Shown: piece by piece, positions 9,044 through 16,475 of the stretch | How the letters are laid out: each line of letters starts with the position of its first letter | Position numbering within the stretch: position 1 is the first letter of the stretch | NCBI RefSeq assembly: GCF_904846185.1 | Contig: NZ_CAJGZQ010000006.1 | Span: 116,007 to 180,006 of the forward strand | Source: Psychrobacter immobilis | GTDB lineage: Bacteria; Pseudomonadota; Gammaproteobacteria; Pseudomonadales; Moraxellaceae | Length of the DNA stretch: 64,000 bases | Reading direction: 5' to 3' | The notes under the pieces: generated by a model | Database searches by the model: none | What the model was told of the DNA's origin: nothing | What the model saw: the letters and a program-made list of their open reading frames with translations, nothing else | Translations under genes and position numbers: made by a program

Positions 9044-9493
9044 TTAAGCAATACAGATACCAATGACCGCTTTATACCCACGCCACGTAAATGGCGTGAC
9101 GTAACTTTGGCGATCTTTTGGCAAATAAGATACGCTTGGTGCGCTCTCAACAATATGCGGTGGCGAGATAATAAACTCTGAGCCGAACTCAGTACGAGCA
9201 TTACCAGAGATAGTGTTGGCCATCTCACCGAGCAGATCTTTCATCATCGTGATCGATGAGTCAGGCTCGCCCATCACTTTTATGACCTCTCGCAACATCA
9301 CGCTTGGTGCACTCACATACACACAGCCTTCCAGAGGCCCTGATATCTCGATAACGCCGCTATAATCATAACCAACAGCACTCTTGTTATGATTTAAATA
9401 AGGGGTATCAATGGACACTTCCGAGCCATCAATTTGTGCAAAAAATGCATTGATTGAGCTCAGAAACACACCCAATTTTTCTACTTTAACCAT
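9044..9493 (-). CDS. CheX-like chemotaxis phosphatase, copy 2
   Basis: Protein of 149 residues with the CheX/CheC/FliY phosphatase fold. The active-site pattern D-x3-E-x2-N is present as DLLGEMAN and continues TISGNARTEFG. CheX proteins hydrolyse phospho-CheY. It is a paralogue of the gene directly upstream (same length; shared blocks DTPYL, DYSGVI/DYTGVI, GEMANTISGNAR/GEVANTIAGNAR and EFGSEF). It is the last gene of a five-gene minus-strand unit whose CheY-like receiver is the obvious substrate. No chemotaxis receptor, CheW, CheR or CheB lies in the window. Confidence 0.75.
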   Translation of the reverse strand: MVKVEKLGVFLSSINAFFAQIDGSEVSIDTPYLNHNKSAVGYDYSGVIEISGPLEGCVYVSAPSVMLREVIKVMGEPDSSITMMKDLLGEMANTISGNARTEFGSEFIISPPHIVESAPSVSYLPKDRQSYVTPFTWRGYKAVIGICIA

Positions 9494-9534
9494 AATATAT
9501 TAATATCCATCTTTATGACGCGGTGGCAGCAACG

Positions 9535-9984
9535 TTAATCCTGCAAACAGACCACAATCTCGCCTATCTGCGAGTTCCAAGTGATGGGAATGATAAAAGA
9601 ACGCTCATCATTCGGCAACACAATACTTTGTGGAGAGCCTTTAAATACAAACGGCACAGAAATATGGAACTCTGAGCCAAACTCTTTACGCGCATTACCA
9701 GCGATGGTATTGGCCACTTCACCAGCCAAATCGATATAATTCTCATCGCTTTTATCCGTTTCACCCATGCTATCCAGTATAGCGGACAATAACTGACGGG
9801 TTGCCGAAAAATACACCACGCCTTTTTGTCCACCCGATATACCGATCACACCCGTATAATCATGGACTTTTGGCTGTTTGTTCTCTAACAGATATGGGGT
9901 GTCAGCGACAAGCTCCTCGCCCCCAAACTGATTAAAATAATTACTAATAATACTTAAAAAAATCTGTAGCTTTTGTTCTTTCAT
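9535..9984 (-). CDS. CheX-like chemotaxis phosphatase, copy 1
   Basis: A 149-residue CheX-family protein with the acidic/amide catalytic pair in DLAGEVANTIAGNARKEFG (D-x3-E-x2-N). It probably dephosphorylates the receiver encoded 29 bases upstream. The neighbouring 149-residue paralogue indicates a tandem duplication with divergence; the two may differ in substrate, form a heterodimer (CheX is dimeric in spirochaetes and Thermotoga), or one may have lost activity. Both keep the E and N residues, so neither looks dead. Confidence 0.75.
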   Translation of the reverse strand: MKEQKLQIFLSIISNYFNQFGGEELVADTPYLLENKQPKVHDYTGVIGISGGQKGVVYFSATRQLLSAILDSMGETDKSDENYIDLAGEVANTIAGNARKEFGSEFHISVPFVFKGSPQSIVLPNDERSFIIPITWNSQIGEIVVCLQD

Positions 9985-10013
9985 AATGACATCTACTTAA
10001 GTCGTTGAATGGT

Positions 10014-10376
10014 TTAGTCTTGCATTAGCTCATACAAAGACTCTACAAGCTCTTCTTCTGAAAAAGGCTTGCACAAAAATCCGCTGGCACCCAACGACAA
10101 TGCTTCAATGCCAGTGGCTTTATCAGACAGTGCTGACACCACTAAAATTCGTACTTCAGGGTCAATCGCAATGATTTTCTCAATGCATTCAAGCCCGTCC
10201 ATTTGTGGCATGGTCAAGTCCATAGTGATTACATCAGGACGATGGACATTGAACTTTTCAATGGCTTGAACACCACTGGTTGCCGTCGCAACCAGCATAA
10301 ACTGCCCTGAATCGTACGCGCGTTGAATACGATTTCTAATAATATTTGAATCATCAACAATCATTAACTTATGCAT
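10014..10376 (-). CDS. Stand-alone CheY-like response regulator
   Basis: Single receiver domain, 120 residues, with no output domain. The acidic pocket is D8/D9, the phosphoacceptor is D53 in TMDLTMPQMDG, the switch Ser is S81 in VVSALSD, and the conserved Lys is K103 in LCKPF. With no effector domain it must act by protein contact, as CheY does, or as a phosphate shuttle. It sits between the CheA-like kinase and two CheX-like phosphatases in one transcription unit, so the kinase-receiver-phosphatase logic is complete. Confidence 0.88.
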   Translation of the reverse strand: MHKLMIVDDSNIIRNRIQRAYDSGQFMLVATATSGVQAIEKFNVHRPDVITMDLTMPQMDGLECIEKIIAIDPEVRILVVSALSDKATGIEALSLGASGFLCKPFSEEELVESLYELMQD

Positions 10377-10438
10377 AACTGATCTATTACCTTTAATGAA
10401 GTGCTTGTCATCCTTGACAATATACCTGCTGTTTCTAA

Positions 10439-12649
10439 TTAAGCTTTTGGTAAAGTAATAACAAACCGTGTCATCTGACCAAATTCGCTGTTTACGTTAA
10501 GCTTGCCATCATAATCTTTTACTTTTGCTTTAATGATATCGAGACCGACACCGCGTCCGCCATCTTCATCTGCGTGTTCTTTGGTAGAGAAACCCGAAGA
10601 AAACAGTTGTTTGAGCAGCTCGCTTTGACTGAGCTGACTGGCTTCTTCTGTACTAAAACGACCATCACTGCTTAACTTGGCACGAATGCTGTCATAATCA
10701 ATACCTTGACCATCATCTTGCACCATCAGCATGAAATCTGAGCCGTTGTCTTTTAGTTCTAAATCAATCGTCCCAACCGCAGTCTTACCAATCGAATGAC
10801 GAACACTTGGCGCTTCAATGCCATGCACCACGGCATTACGTAGTAGCTGAATGCTAATCTCTTTAATCGGCTTTACCAGATGCGCTGGTATGTCCGCTTG
10901 CATCAGTGTATTACTCTTTAGCTCTACTTGCTTACCTTGTCTTGCGGCAATATCTTTTGCAAATGCTTTATAAAAAGACAGATGATCATCAGTTGCTTCA
11001 TTACCTAGGTCAATATCCTGACCGATATCAGTATCTATGATACTGGTTGAAGGATTTGATGTCTGACTGTCAGTCGCCACCGTTTTTGACATACTGTTTT
11101 GAGCAATATTGTCATCTAACCCATTTGCAGTTGGTGCAGTCGCTGGTGCTGAACGGTTAATACGCTCGCCCAAAGTCGCGATGGTATTTGATAGGCTTAA
11201 TAAGTCATCCAAATGTACGGCCAATGGCAAGAAATCGTTACCAGATAATTGACCTTGGTTTTGCAATGCGTGCAGTTTGTCTTCCGCATCTGAGGCAATC
11301 TTGGTAAAGCTATGCAGTTTTAGCGCAGAAGCTTCACCTTTTAAGCTATGCATTTCGCGATAGATGGCTTTTAGTTTGCCCTCAAGCTCATATTGTGAGC
11401 TACCAGGATTTTTCAAGATATTGTTCATCTTCTCAATGTGCATCTGCGTATTATCGATAAACTCATTAATAATCTTTGGATTTACATTTAGAATAGTGGT
11501 GAGCATTTCAATCTGCATATCATTTTGCGAACGCTCTTTTTCTAGACGCTGCTCTAAATATACGGCATCTGATACATCGTTGACGTTGACCAAAATACGG
11601 GCAATGTCTTTGTTGTCATAAACACGTGAGAACTTGAAGTCTAAGAAGCGATTATTCTGTGCTTTATCACCAGCGTTGTTGTGTAGCATGACTTTGTGCA
11701 GTGGATTCAGAGAATCTACCAATTTTTCTTTAACGCGTGGATTGTAAAGCTGCTCAATAAATTGCTGTGTGGTTTTCAGATCTTTATCAGAAATACGCCC
11801 ACGTAAAACGTTGGTAAAGTTCTCTCCTGACAATCTGTCCTCACCGATAATATCATTCAGTGCGCGAGAATGCTGCTGACCAATATTCAAGTCTTTATCA
11901 AGTAAGAATAGACCCGTATTTACCGTTTCCATAATCTCTTGCGTCTCGCGACGAGCAGCGAACGCTTCAGCATCGGTTTCACGTAAACGACGTACAAAGA
12001 AGAATACAAAGATTAGAAAGTAGGTAAAGATGGCGGCAACACCAAGCACCTGAATCAGACGAATGGTCGTCGCTTGGCGTTCAGCACTATTAAAAACATC
12101 TTTGGTCAAATTGTCTAACGAATCGTTAATCAATAGACTTGACGTCTTGGCTTGTTCAACGGCTTGGGTCAGATCATCTTCAGAGGAAACCATAATATTA
12201 TCAGCATCTTTGAGATATGCTTGAATCTTAGGCTCTAACGCTTTCCACTGCTCATTAGCTGCGGTAATGTTTACTTGTGCGTTACTGTCAATCTTTGGCA
12301 GATCATAAGTTTTGCCATCAACGTCAGTGATCGTTGCACCTTGCTCAATAGCAGCAATAGAGCTGGTAATCAACGCCGTGTTTTCCTCCAAACGCTCCAA
12401 AACGCGCTGAATATGCGGAGAGTTAGTATCTTCTCCATAGCTATTATCTAAGTCAAATAAATCTTTAATTACCGCCTGCGCGCTATTAGCGACTTGGTTG
12501 GTTTGGTCAATTAACGCGGTATTTCTTTCTAATAAGTTTGAGGTATAGAACGTAAAGGCTAACAAAGCACCGATGAGCGATAAAAATAGTGCAATTGAAA
12601 TGATCAGACCTTGATAGCGCTTATTGTCAACATTGGGAGTGGTTGCCAT
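10439..12649 (-). CDS. Membrane-bound CheA-like histidine kinase (Hpt plus HATPase)
   Basis: Kinase of 736 residues with unusual layout: a transmembrane segment (about 13-35), a periplasmic helical region (about 36-195), a second membrane segment (about 197-219), a PAS-like sensor (about 236-360), a coiled segment, an Hpt domain with phosphoacceptor His434 in REMHSLKGEASAL, a variable linker, then a CheA-type HATPase. The ATPase has the CheA-like N box LLRNAVVHGIE (N605), DDGQGID (645-651) and GGRGVGLD (697-704). There is no DHp dimerisation domain of the ordinary kind, no P2 and no CheW-like P5 domain, so it is not a classical CheA. It probably phosphorylates the downstream receiver, with the input from the lipoprotein gene 12 bases upstream. 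Confidence 0.8.
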   Translation of the reverse strand: MATTPNVDNKRYQGLIISIALFLSLIGALLAFTFYTSNLLERNTALIDQTNQVANSAQAVIKDLFDLDNSYGEDTNSPHIQRVLERLEENTALITSSIAAIEQGATITDVDGKTYDLPKIDSNAQVNITAANEQWKALEPKIQAYLKDADNIMVSSEDDLTQAVEQAKTSSLLINDSLDNLTKDVFNSAERQATTIRLIQVLGVAAIFTYFLIFVFFFVRRLRETDAEAFAARRETQEIMETVNTGLFLLDKDLNIGQQHSRALNDIIGEDRLSGENFTNVLRGRISDKDLKTTQQFIEQLYNPRVKEKLVDSLNPLHKVMLHNNAGDKAQNNRFLDFKFSRVYDNKDIARILVNVNDVSDAVYLEQRLEKERSQNDMQIEMLTTILNVNPKIINEFIDNTQMHIEKMNNILKNPGSSQYELEGKLKAIYREMHSLKGEASALKLHSFTKIASDAEDKLHALQNQGQLSGNDFLPLAVHLDDLLSLSNTIATLGERINRSAPATAPTANGLDDNIAQNSMSKTVATDSQTSNPSTSIIDTDIGQDIDLGNEATDDHLSFYKAFAKDIAARQGKQVELKSNTLMQADIPAHLVKPIKEISIQLLRNAVVHGIEAPSVRHSIGKTAVGTIDLELKDNGSDFMLMVQDDGQGIDYDSIRAKLSSDGRFSTEEASQLSQSELLKQLFSSGFSTKEHADEDGGRGVGLDIIKAKVKDYDGKLNVNSEFGQMTRFVITLPKA

Positions 12650-12661
12650 CTTCAGAATTCC

Positions 12662-13546
12662 TTAGTTCAATTGCGTAGTATTAGTATCAGAATTGCTCTT
12701 ATCAGCAGATGCAGGTACAGCCTCACCTAACCAGCGCTCTTCAATTTCTTTAAATGTCCCTTTTTCTTTCAGTTTAGCAATACCCTCATTAACCGTATTA
12801 ATCAACTGAGTATTTTCTTTTGCCATTAATACGACTTGTTGCGCTGAAGGTGCGTCTGCCGCTTCATAAGGTACAATCTTCACTTTATGTTCTGGATAAC
12901 CTTTTATGATGTACTGCAGCACTGGCATGTCGTATAAGAAAACATCAGTCTTACCTTGCACTAAGTCCTGATAAGCCAAAAATGCAGTAGATCTTGAAAC
13001 CAATTCAACCGAGCTACCCATCTGTTTCAGAGTATCTTCTTCTTTAGAACCTGCCAACGTACCAGTTTTTAGACCCTTTATATCGTTTAAGCCTTTGATA
13101 TCAAACTTACCTTCCAAGTACATGATGGTAGCTGGGTTAAAAAAGTAAGGCGTTGATAGACCATATCTTACCGCGCGATCATCTTTATAAGAGATACCAG
13201 AAATAGCTAAATCACGTTTTCCTGACTCCACACTATCGAACATGTCTTGCCAAGTTTCTTTATAAAACTCGACTTTAAAGCCTTGCTCCTCGCCGATAGC
13301 TCTAATGGAATCAACGTCCGTACCCTGCATATTGCCATAGTCATCTTGAAACGAGAAAGGGGGTAAATCACCTGTCATAGCGACCTTTAATGTTGGTGCC
13401 GTATCAGGCAAATTACTGACAAAATTATCTTTATTTTCTGTTACTGGCGTACCAGTAGAATTGGCATTTTCTTGAGTGGAAGAGTTACCGCAGCCAAACA
13501 GGCCAACACTCAATACAATTGGTAACACTCGATATAACTGCATCAT
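12662..13546 (-). CDS. Family 3 solute-binding lipoprotein
   Basis: Periplasmic amino-acid-type binding protein (SBP_bac_3), 294 residues. It starts with a lipoprotein signal peptide (lipobox LFGC, Cys at 19), followed by a Ser/Asn-rich tether and the two-lobed fold, with motifs LKVAMTGDLPPFSF, the specificity loop around GTDVDSIRAIGEEQG, and RDLAISGISYKDDR. AAGG lies upstream of the ATG. No ABC permease or ATPase is adjacent. It is instead the first gene of the kinase/CheY/CheX unit, with only 12 bases to the kinase start, which suggests a ligand sensor rather than an uptake role. The ligand cannot be read from sequence. Confidence 0.85.
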   Translation of the reverse strand: MMQLYRVLPIVLSVGLFGCGNSSTQENANSTGTPVTENKDNFVSNLPDTAPTLKVAMTGDLPPFSFQDDYGNMQGTDVDSIRAIGEEQGFKVEFYKETWQDMFDSVESGKRDLAISGISYKDDRAVRYGLSTPYFFNPATIMYLEGKFDIKGLNDIKGLKTGTLAGSKEEDTLKQMGSSVELVSRSTAFLAYQDLVQGKTDVFLYDMPVLQYIIKGYPEHKVKIVPYEAADAPSAQQVVLMAKENTQLINTVNEGIAKLKEKGTFKEIEERWLGEAVPASADKSNSDTNTTQLN

Positions 13547-13825
13547 AATTTACCCTTAAAGCTTCACGTGGTTGCACATATTAATTAATGACAATCTAGC
13601 AAGGTTAGGTAATATCTTCACAATACTTACTTACAGAAAGTTACGTTTGATAATACTTGCCTAACTTTATGATTGCAATAATTATGTTTAGTTATTACGT
13701 ACAATTTGTTATATATGGCAAATAAAGAATATTAAGGGCGTACTTAAGTCTATTTATATGACTAAAAACTTGTAATATAGTCTTGTTTTATGCACAGTTT
13801 TAGGCAGAAAATAAAATAAAAAGTA
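13547..13825. other. Promoter region of the CheA/CheX-like operon
   Basis: About 280 AT-rich bases upstream of the solute-binding gene. It must hold the operon promoter, but no convincing boxes or operators are visible. Confidence 0.35.
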
Positions 13826-13868
13826 CAAAAAAAAGCATCCCTACATAATCAATATAAGAATGCCTTTT
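13826..13868 (-). terminator. Probable terminator of the Bcr/CflA gene
   Basis: On the minus strand AAAAGGCATTC can pair, with one bulge and a G-U, with GGATGCTTTT, followed by a long T run. It is an imperfect stem with a large loop. A duplicated GCCTTTTAAGA unit adjoins it. Confidence 0.5.
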
Positions 13869-13915
13869 AAGAACGCCTTTTAAGATTCTAGTGCAAAAAC
13901 TATAAAGTCTCTGGC

Positions 13916-15175
13916 TTACTCCGCATCGTCCAGATTTAAATTACGATCTATCTGCCAAATCAAAAAACAGCCAAGACTCATCAAAGCGAACATCGCAATA
14001 CCAATTTTGAGTACAGGATTAACTGGAAATAGGTTTAATAATAATCCACCAAAGATACCGACTGAGAACATGAGCGAGCCTTGTAGCGCACTTGCCATGC
14101 CCGCTCGGCGTTTTTGAAAGGCCAGCGCAATAGCAGAAGCATTTGGCTGAGTCAGACCTAAGCCTGCGATACAGAAGAAAATACAAGCCAGTACCAGTGG
14201 AAGCCAAGCATCAGTACCCAAAAATAGACCTATGATAAATAGCACGCCTGCAGAAATAACCTGCATCATCGCACCAAAGCGCAAAATACTCAAAATACGA
14301 AAGCGATTGGTAAGCCACTGATTCAGCTGAGTCAAACCCACAAAACCAGCAGCATTCATCCCAAATAACCAAGCGAAGTGGGTTGCGGATACCCCATAGG
14401 TATCCATAATCAGCTCAGAGGCTGAACTGATATAAACAAACATCGCCCCCATCAGCAGGCCGCCACCAATCGCTGGATAATTGAACGTCGGGTCTTTTAA
14501 TAAGTCCCAGTATTGACTCAGTACTTCTCTTGCAGGACGTACATTACGATTTTCTTCCGTCAACGTTTCAAAGAAGAAAAACTTTGTGAGCAATAAATTT
14601 AACGTGCCAAAAGCAGCCAAAAACCAAAAAATAGAGTGCCAGCTAAAAAACTGTAGAAATAGCGCACCAAGCGATGGGGCTAATATCGGCGCTAAACCCA
14701 TCACCAAAATCATAATAGAAAAGGCTTTTGCGGTTTGCTTAGCAGTCAATCGATCGCGAATCGCGGCACGAGTGACCACCGCGCCGACACAGGCACCAAG
14801 TGCTTGCATCGTCCGTCCAACAAACAATACATACTCGTTATTAGTAGTCGCACAAACAATGGAAGCGATGACATATAGCGTCATACCGATATATAAAGGC
14901 TTAACGCGACCAACACGATCACTAAATGGTCCATAAAATAACTGGCCAAATACCAAGCCTAAAAAATAGGCAGGAACAGAGTTGGCCATAAAGGCTGTGG
15001 AGACACCAAAGTCATCTGCCATCGATGGTAATGCAGGCAGATACATATCAATAGACAATGGCCCCACTGCCACGATAAGTCCAAGCATCATAATCCATGC
15101 AACAGGCAAATCAGCAGAGCGTACGCGCTCAGAAGCAATGGGTCGATTGGGTAGAGAGGATTTTGGAGCAGACAT
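13916..15175 (-). CDS. Bcr/CflA family drug efflux transporter (MFS)
   Basis: Major facilitator with about 12 membrane segments, 419 residues, inner membrane, proton-driven drug export (Bcr/CflA subfamily, DHA1). Diagnostic features are the N-terminal SIDMYLPALPSMADDF, the loop 2-3 motif A region GPFSDRVGRVKPL, and motif C-like LVMGLAPILAPSLG in segment 5. The C-terminal half carries GLTQPNASAIAL. Known relatives export bicyclomycin, chloramphenicol or sulfonamides; the substrate here is not predictable. A 12-base inverted repeat lies in its leader. Confidence 0.87.
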   Translation of the reverse strand: MSAPKSSLPNRPIASERVRSADLPVAWIMMLGLIVAVGPLSIDMYLPALPSMADDFGVSTAFMANSVPAYFLGLVFGQLFYGPFSDRVGRVKPLYIGMTLYVIASIVCATTNNEYVLFVGRTMQALGACVGAVVTRAAIRDRLTAKQTAKAFSIMILVMGLAPILAPSLGALFLQFFSWHSIFWFLAAFGTLNLLLTKFFFFETLTEENRNVRPAREVLSQYWDLLKDPTFNYPAIGGGLLMGAMFVYISSASELIMDTYGVSATHFAWLFGMNAAGFVGLTQLNQWLTNRFRILSILRFGAMMQVISAGVLFIIGLFLGTDAWLPLVLACIFFCIAGLGLTQPNASAIALAFQKRRAGMASALQGSLMFSVGIFGGLLLNLFPVNPVLKIGIAMFALMSLGCFLIWQIDRNLNLDDAE

Positions 15176-15202
15176 ATTCAGACCATTTTATATAGAGTGT
15201 AT

Positions 15203-15240
15203 AGAGTGTATTGAGTCGTTATAAAGGTTCAATACACTCT
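15203..15240 (-). promoter_or_regulatory. 12-bp inverted repeat in the leader of the MFS exporter
   Basis: AGAGTGTATTGA and TCAATACACTCT are perfect complements around a 14-base spacer, 28 bases upstream of the exporter ATG; the left arm overlaps a tandem ATAGAGTGT repeat. It could be a repressor operator or an mRNA hairpin affecting translation. There is no regulator gene beside it. Confidence 0.55.
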
Positions 15241-15501
15241 AGTGATTGTTATTGTAGTATTCAGGCTTCCATTGTCTTTAATATTCAGTCTTTACTCAAT
15301 ACTGAAAACAAGGGTCATTGCCACCATTAGTGCACATTTGCATGCAGTGGCGCAAGTGGACAGTGTTATATCGTACTATCCGCTCACATTTCAATAGAGG
15401 TATGACGTGAATAAAACAAACAATAACAACTAAAAACAATCACAATAATTTGTCAAAATAGGTCTGAGCGTTAGCATAGCGGCATAATTAGTAAAAGATA
15501 T

Positions 15502-16314
15502 TTAGCGGAACTGGCGCTTGCCAAATGCCGTACTGGCTTGCTTGGCTTTTCTTAACGCAAGCTTGCGATTACGACCGAGCATCATTTTAAGCTGCCATAC
15601 TTTTTCCTTATATAAAGTAGTGGCTGGCTGCTGGAACATAGCATTGACCACACGCTTACTCGCCAACACCGCATCAGGAGAGCGCTCTGCAAATTCAGCA
15701 GCGAGCTTTTGCGCCTGCTCAAGTGGCGCTTCATTGCAATGGCTGACAAGACCCAATGCTTTGCCCTCACTGGCAGTCACGATACGCGCACTCATGGCAA
15801 GCTCTTTTAGCACATCTTCACGTACCACGCCAAACGCCGATTGCGTCAAACCCATGTCTGGTACCAGACCCCACTTAGCTTCCATAATAGACAGTTTGCA
15901 ATCTGGATGACTGATACGCACATCGCAAGCCAGTGCTAGCTGAAGCCCTGCACCGATACAATAGCCTTCTAGTACAGCAATGACCGGTACAGGCACATCG
16001 CGCCATACCAGACAAACACGCTGGAACGAGCTCTGCCATGGCTTTACCAGCTCCCAAACGGCGAACGCTTGATTTTTTGGATGATTTAAATCACCTAAGT
16101 CGATGCCTGCACAAAACGTGCCTTCAGCGCCATTTAGAATCACCGCACGTATCGTTTTGTCTTTACCAATGCGTTCTGCGACAGCTATCAATTCTTTCAC
16201 CACTTTAAAGCTCATGGCATTTTTTTTGTGTGGGCGATTTAAGGTTACCGTGAGTATATTGTCAGTCATACTAACTTGTAAGGTTTCATATTGGTAAGTG
16301 GCAATCGCGTTCAT
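15502..16314 (-). CDS. Enoyl-CoA hydratase/isomerase (crotonase) family protein
   Basis: Crotonase-fold enzyme, 270 residues, acting on acyl-CoA thioesters, most likely in fatty-acid or branched-chain breakdown. The first oxyanion-hole block is GTFCAGIDLGDL, the second GYCIGAGLQLALACD, and SIMEAKWGLVPDMG carries the position of the catalytic Glu. The C-terminus is basic (RKAKQASTAFGKRQFR). It stands alone with no adjacent beta-oxidation genes. Hydratase and isomerase activities cannot be separated on these motifs, so only the family is given. Confidence 0.85.
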   Translation of the reverse strand: MNAIATYQYETLQVSMTDNILTVTLNRPHKKNAMSFKVVKELIAVAERIGKDKTIRAVILNGAEGTFCAGIDLGDLNHPKNQAFAVWELVKPWQSSFQRVCLVWRDVPVPVIAVLEGYCIGAGLQLALACDVRISHPDCKLSIMEAKWGLVPDMGLTQSAFGVVREDVLKELAMSARIVTASEGKALGLVSHCNEAPLEQAQKLAAEFAERSPDAVLASKRVVNAMFQQPATTLYKEKVWQLKMMLGRNRKLALRKAKQASTAFGKRQFR

Positions 16315-16475
16315 AACAATCCTTATTCATGAATAAAATAGAAATGGCATCTAAATATGATGCCGATACGTCTAAAGCTGATGGCAACAATATTAACAGC
16401 CTTGTTACGACGCTACCTCATCAATAACTGACTGCAACGATTCGATTCATCGTTAATGTCATAAAACCATCACTT

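Noticed and set aside
13916..15175. tRNA-linked genomic island ending at tRNA-Met (50488-50564)
   Set aside because: No integrase and no direct repeat of the tRNA 3' end is visible on either side of the capsule block.
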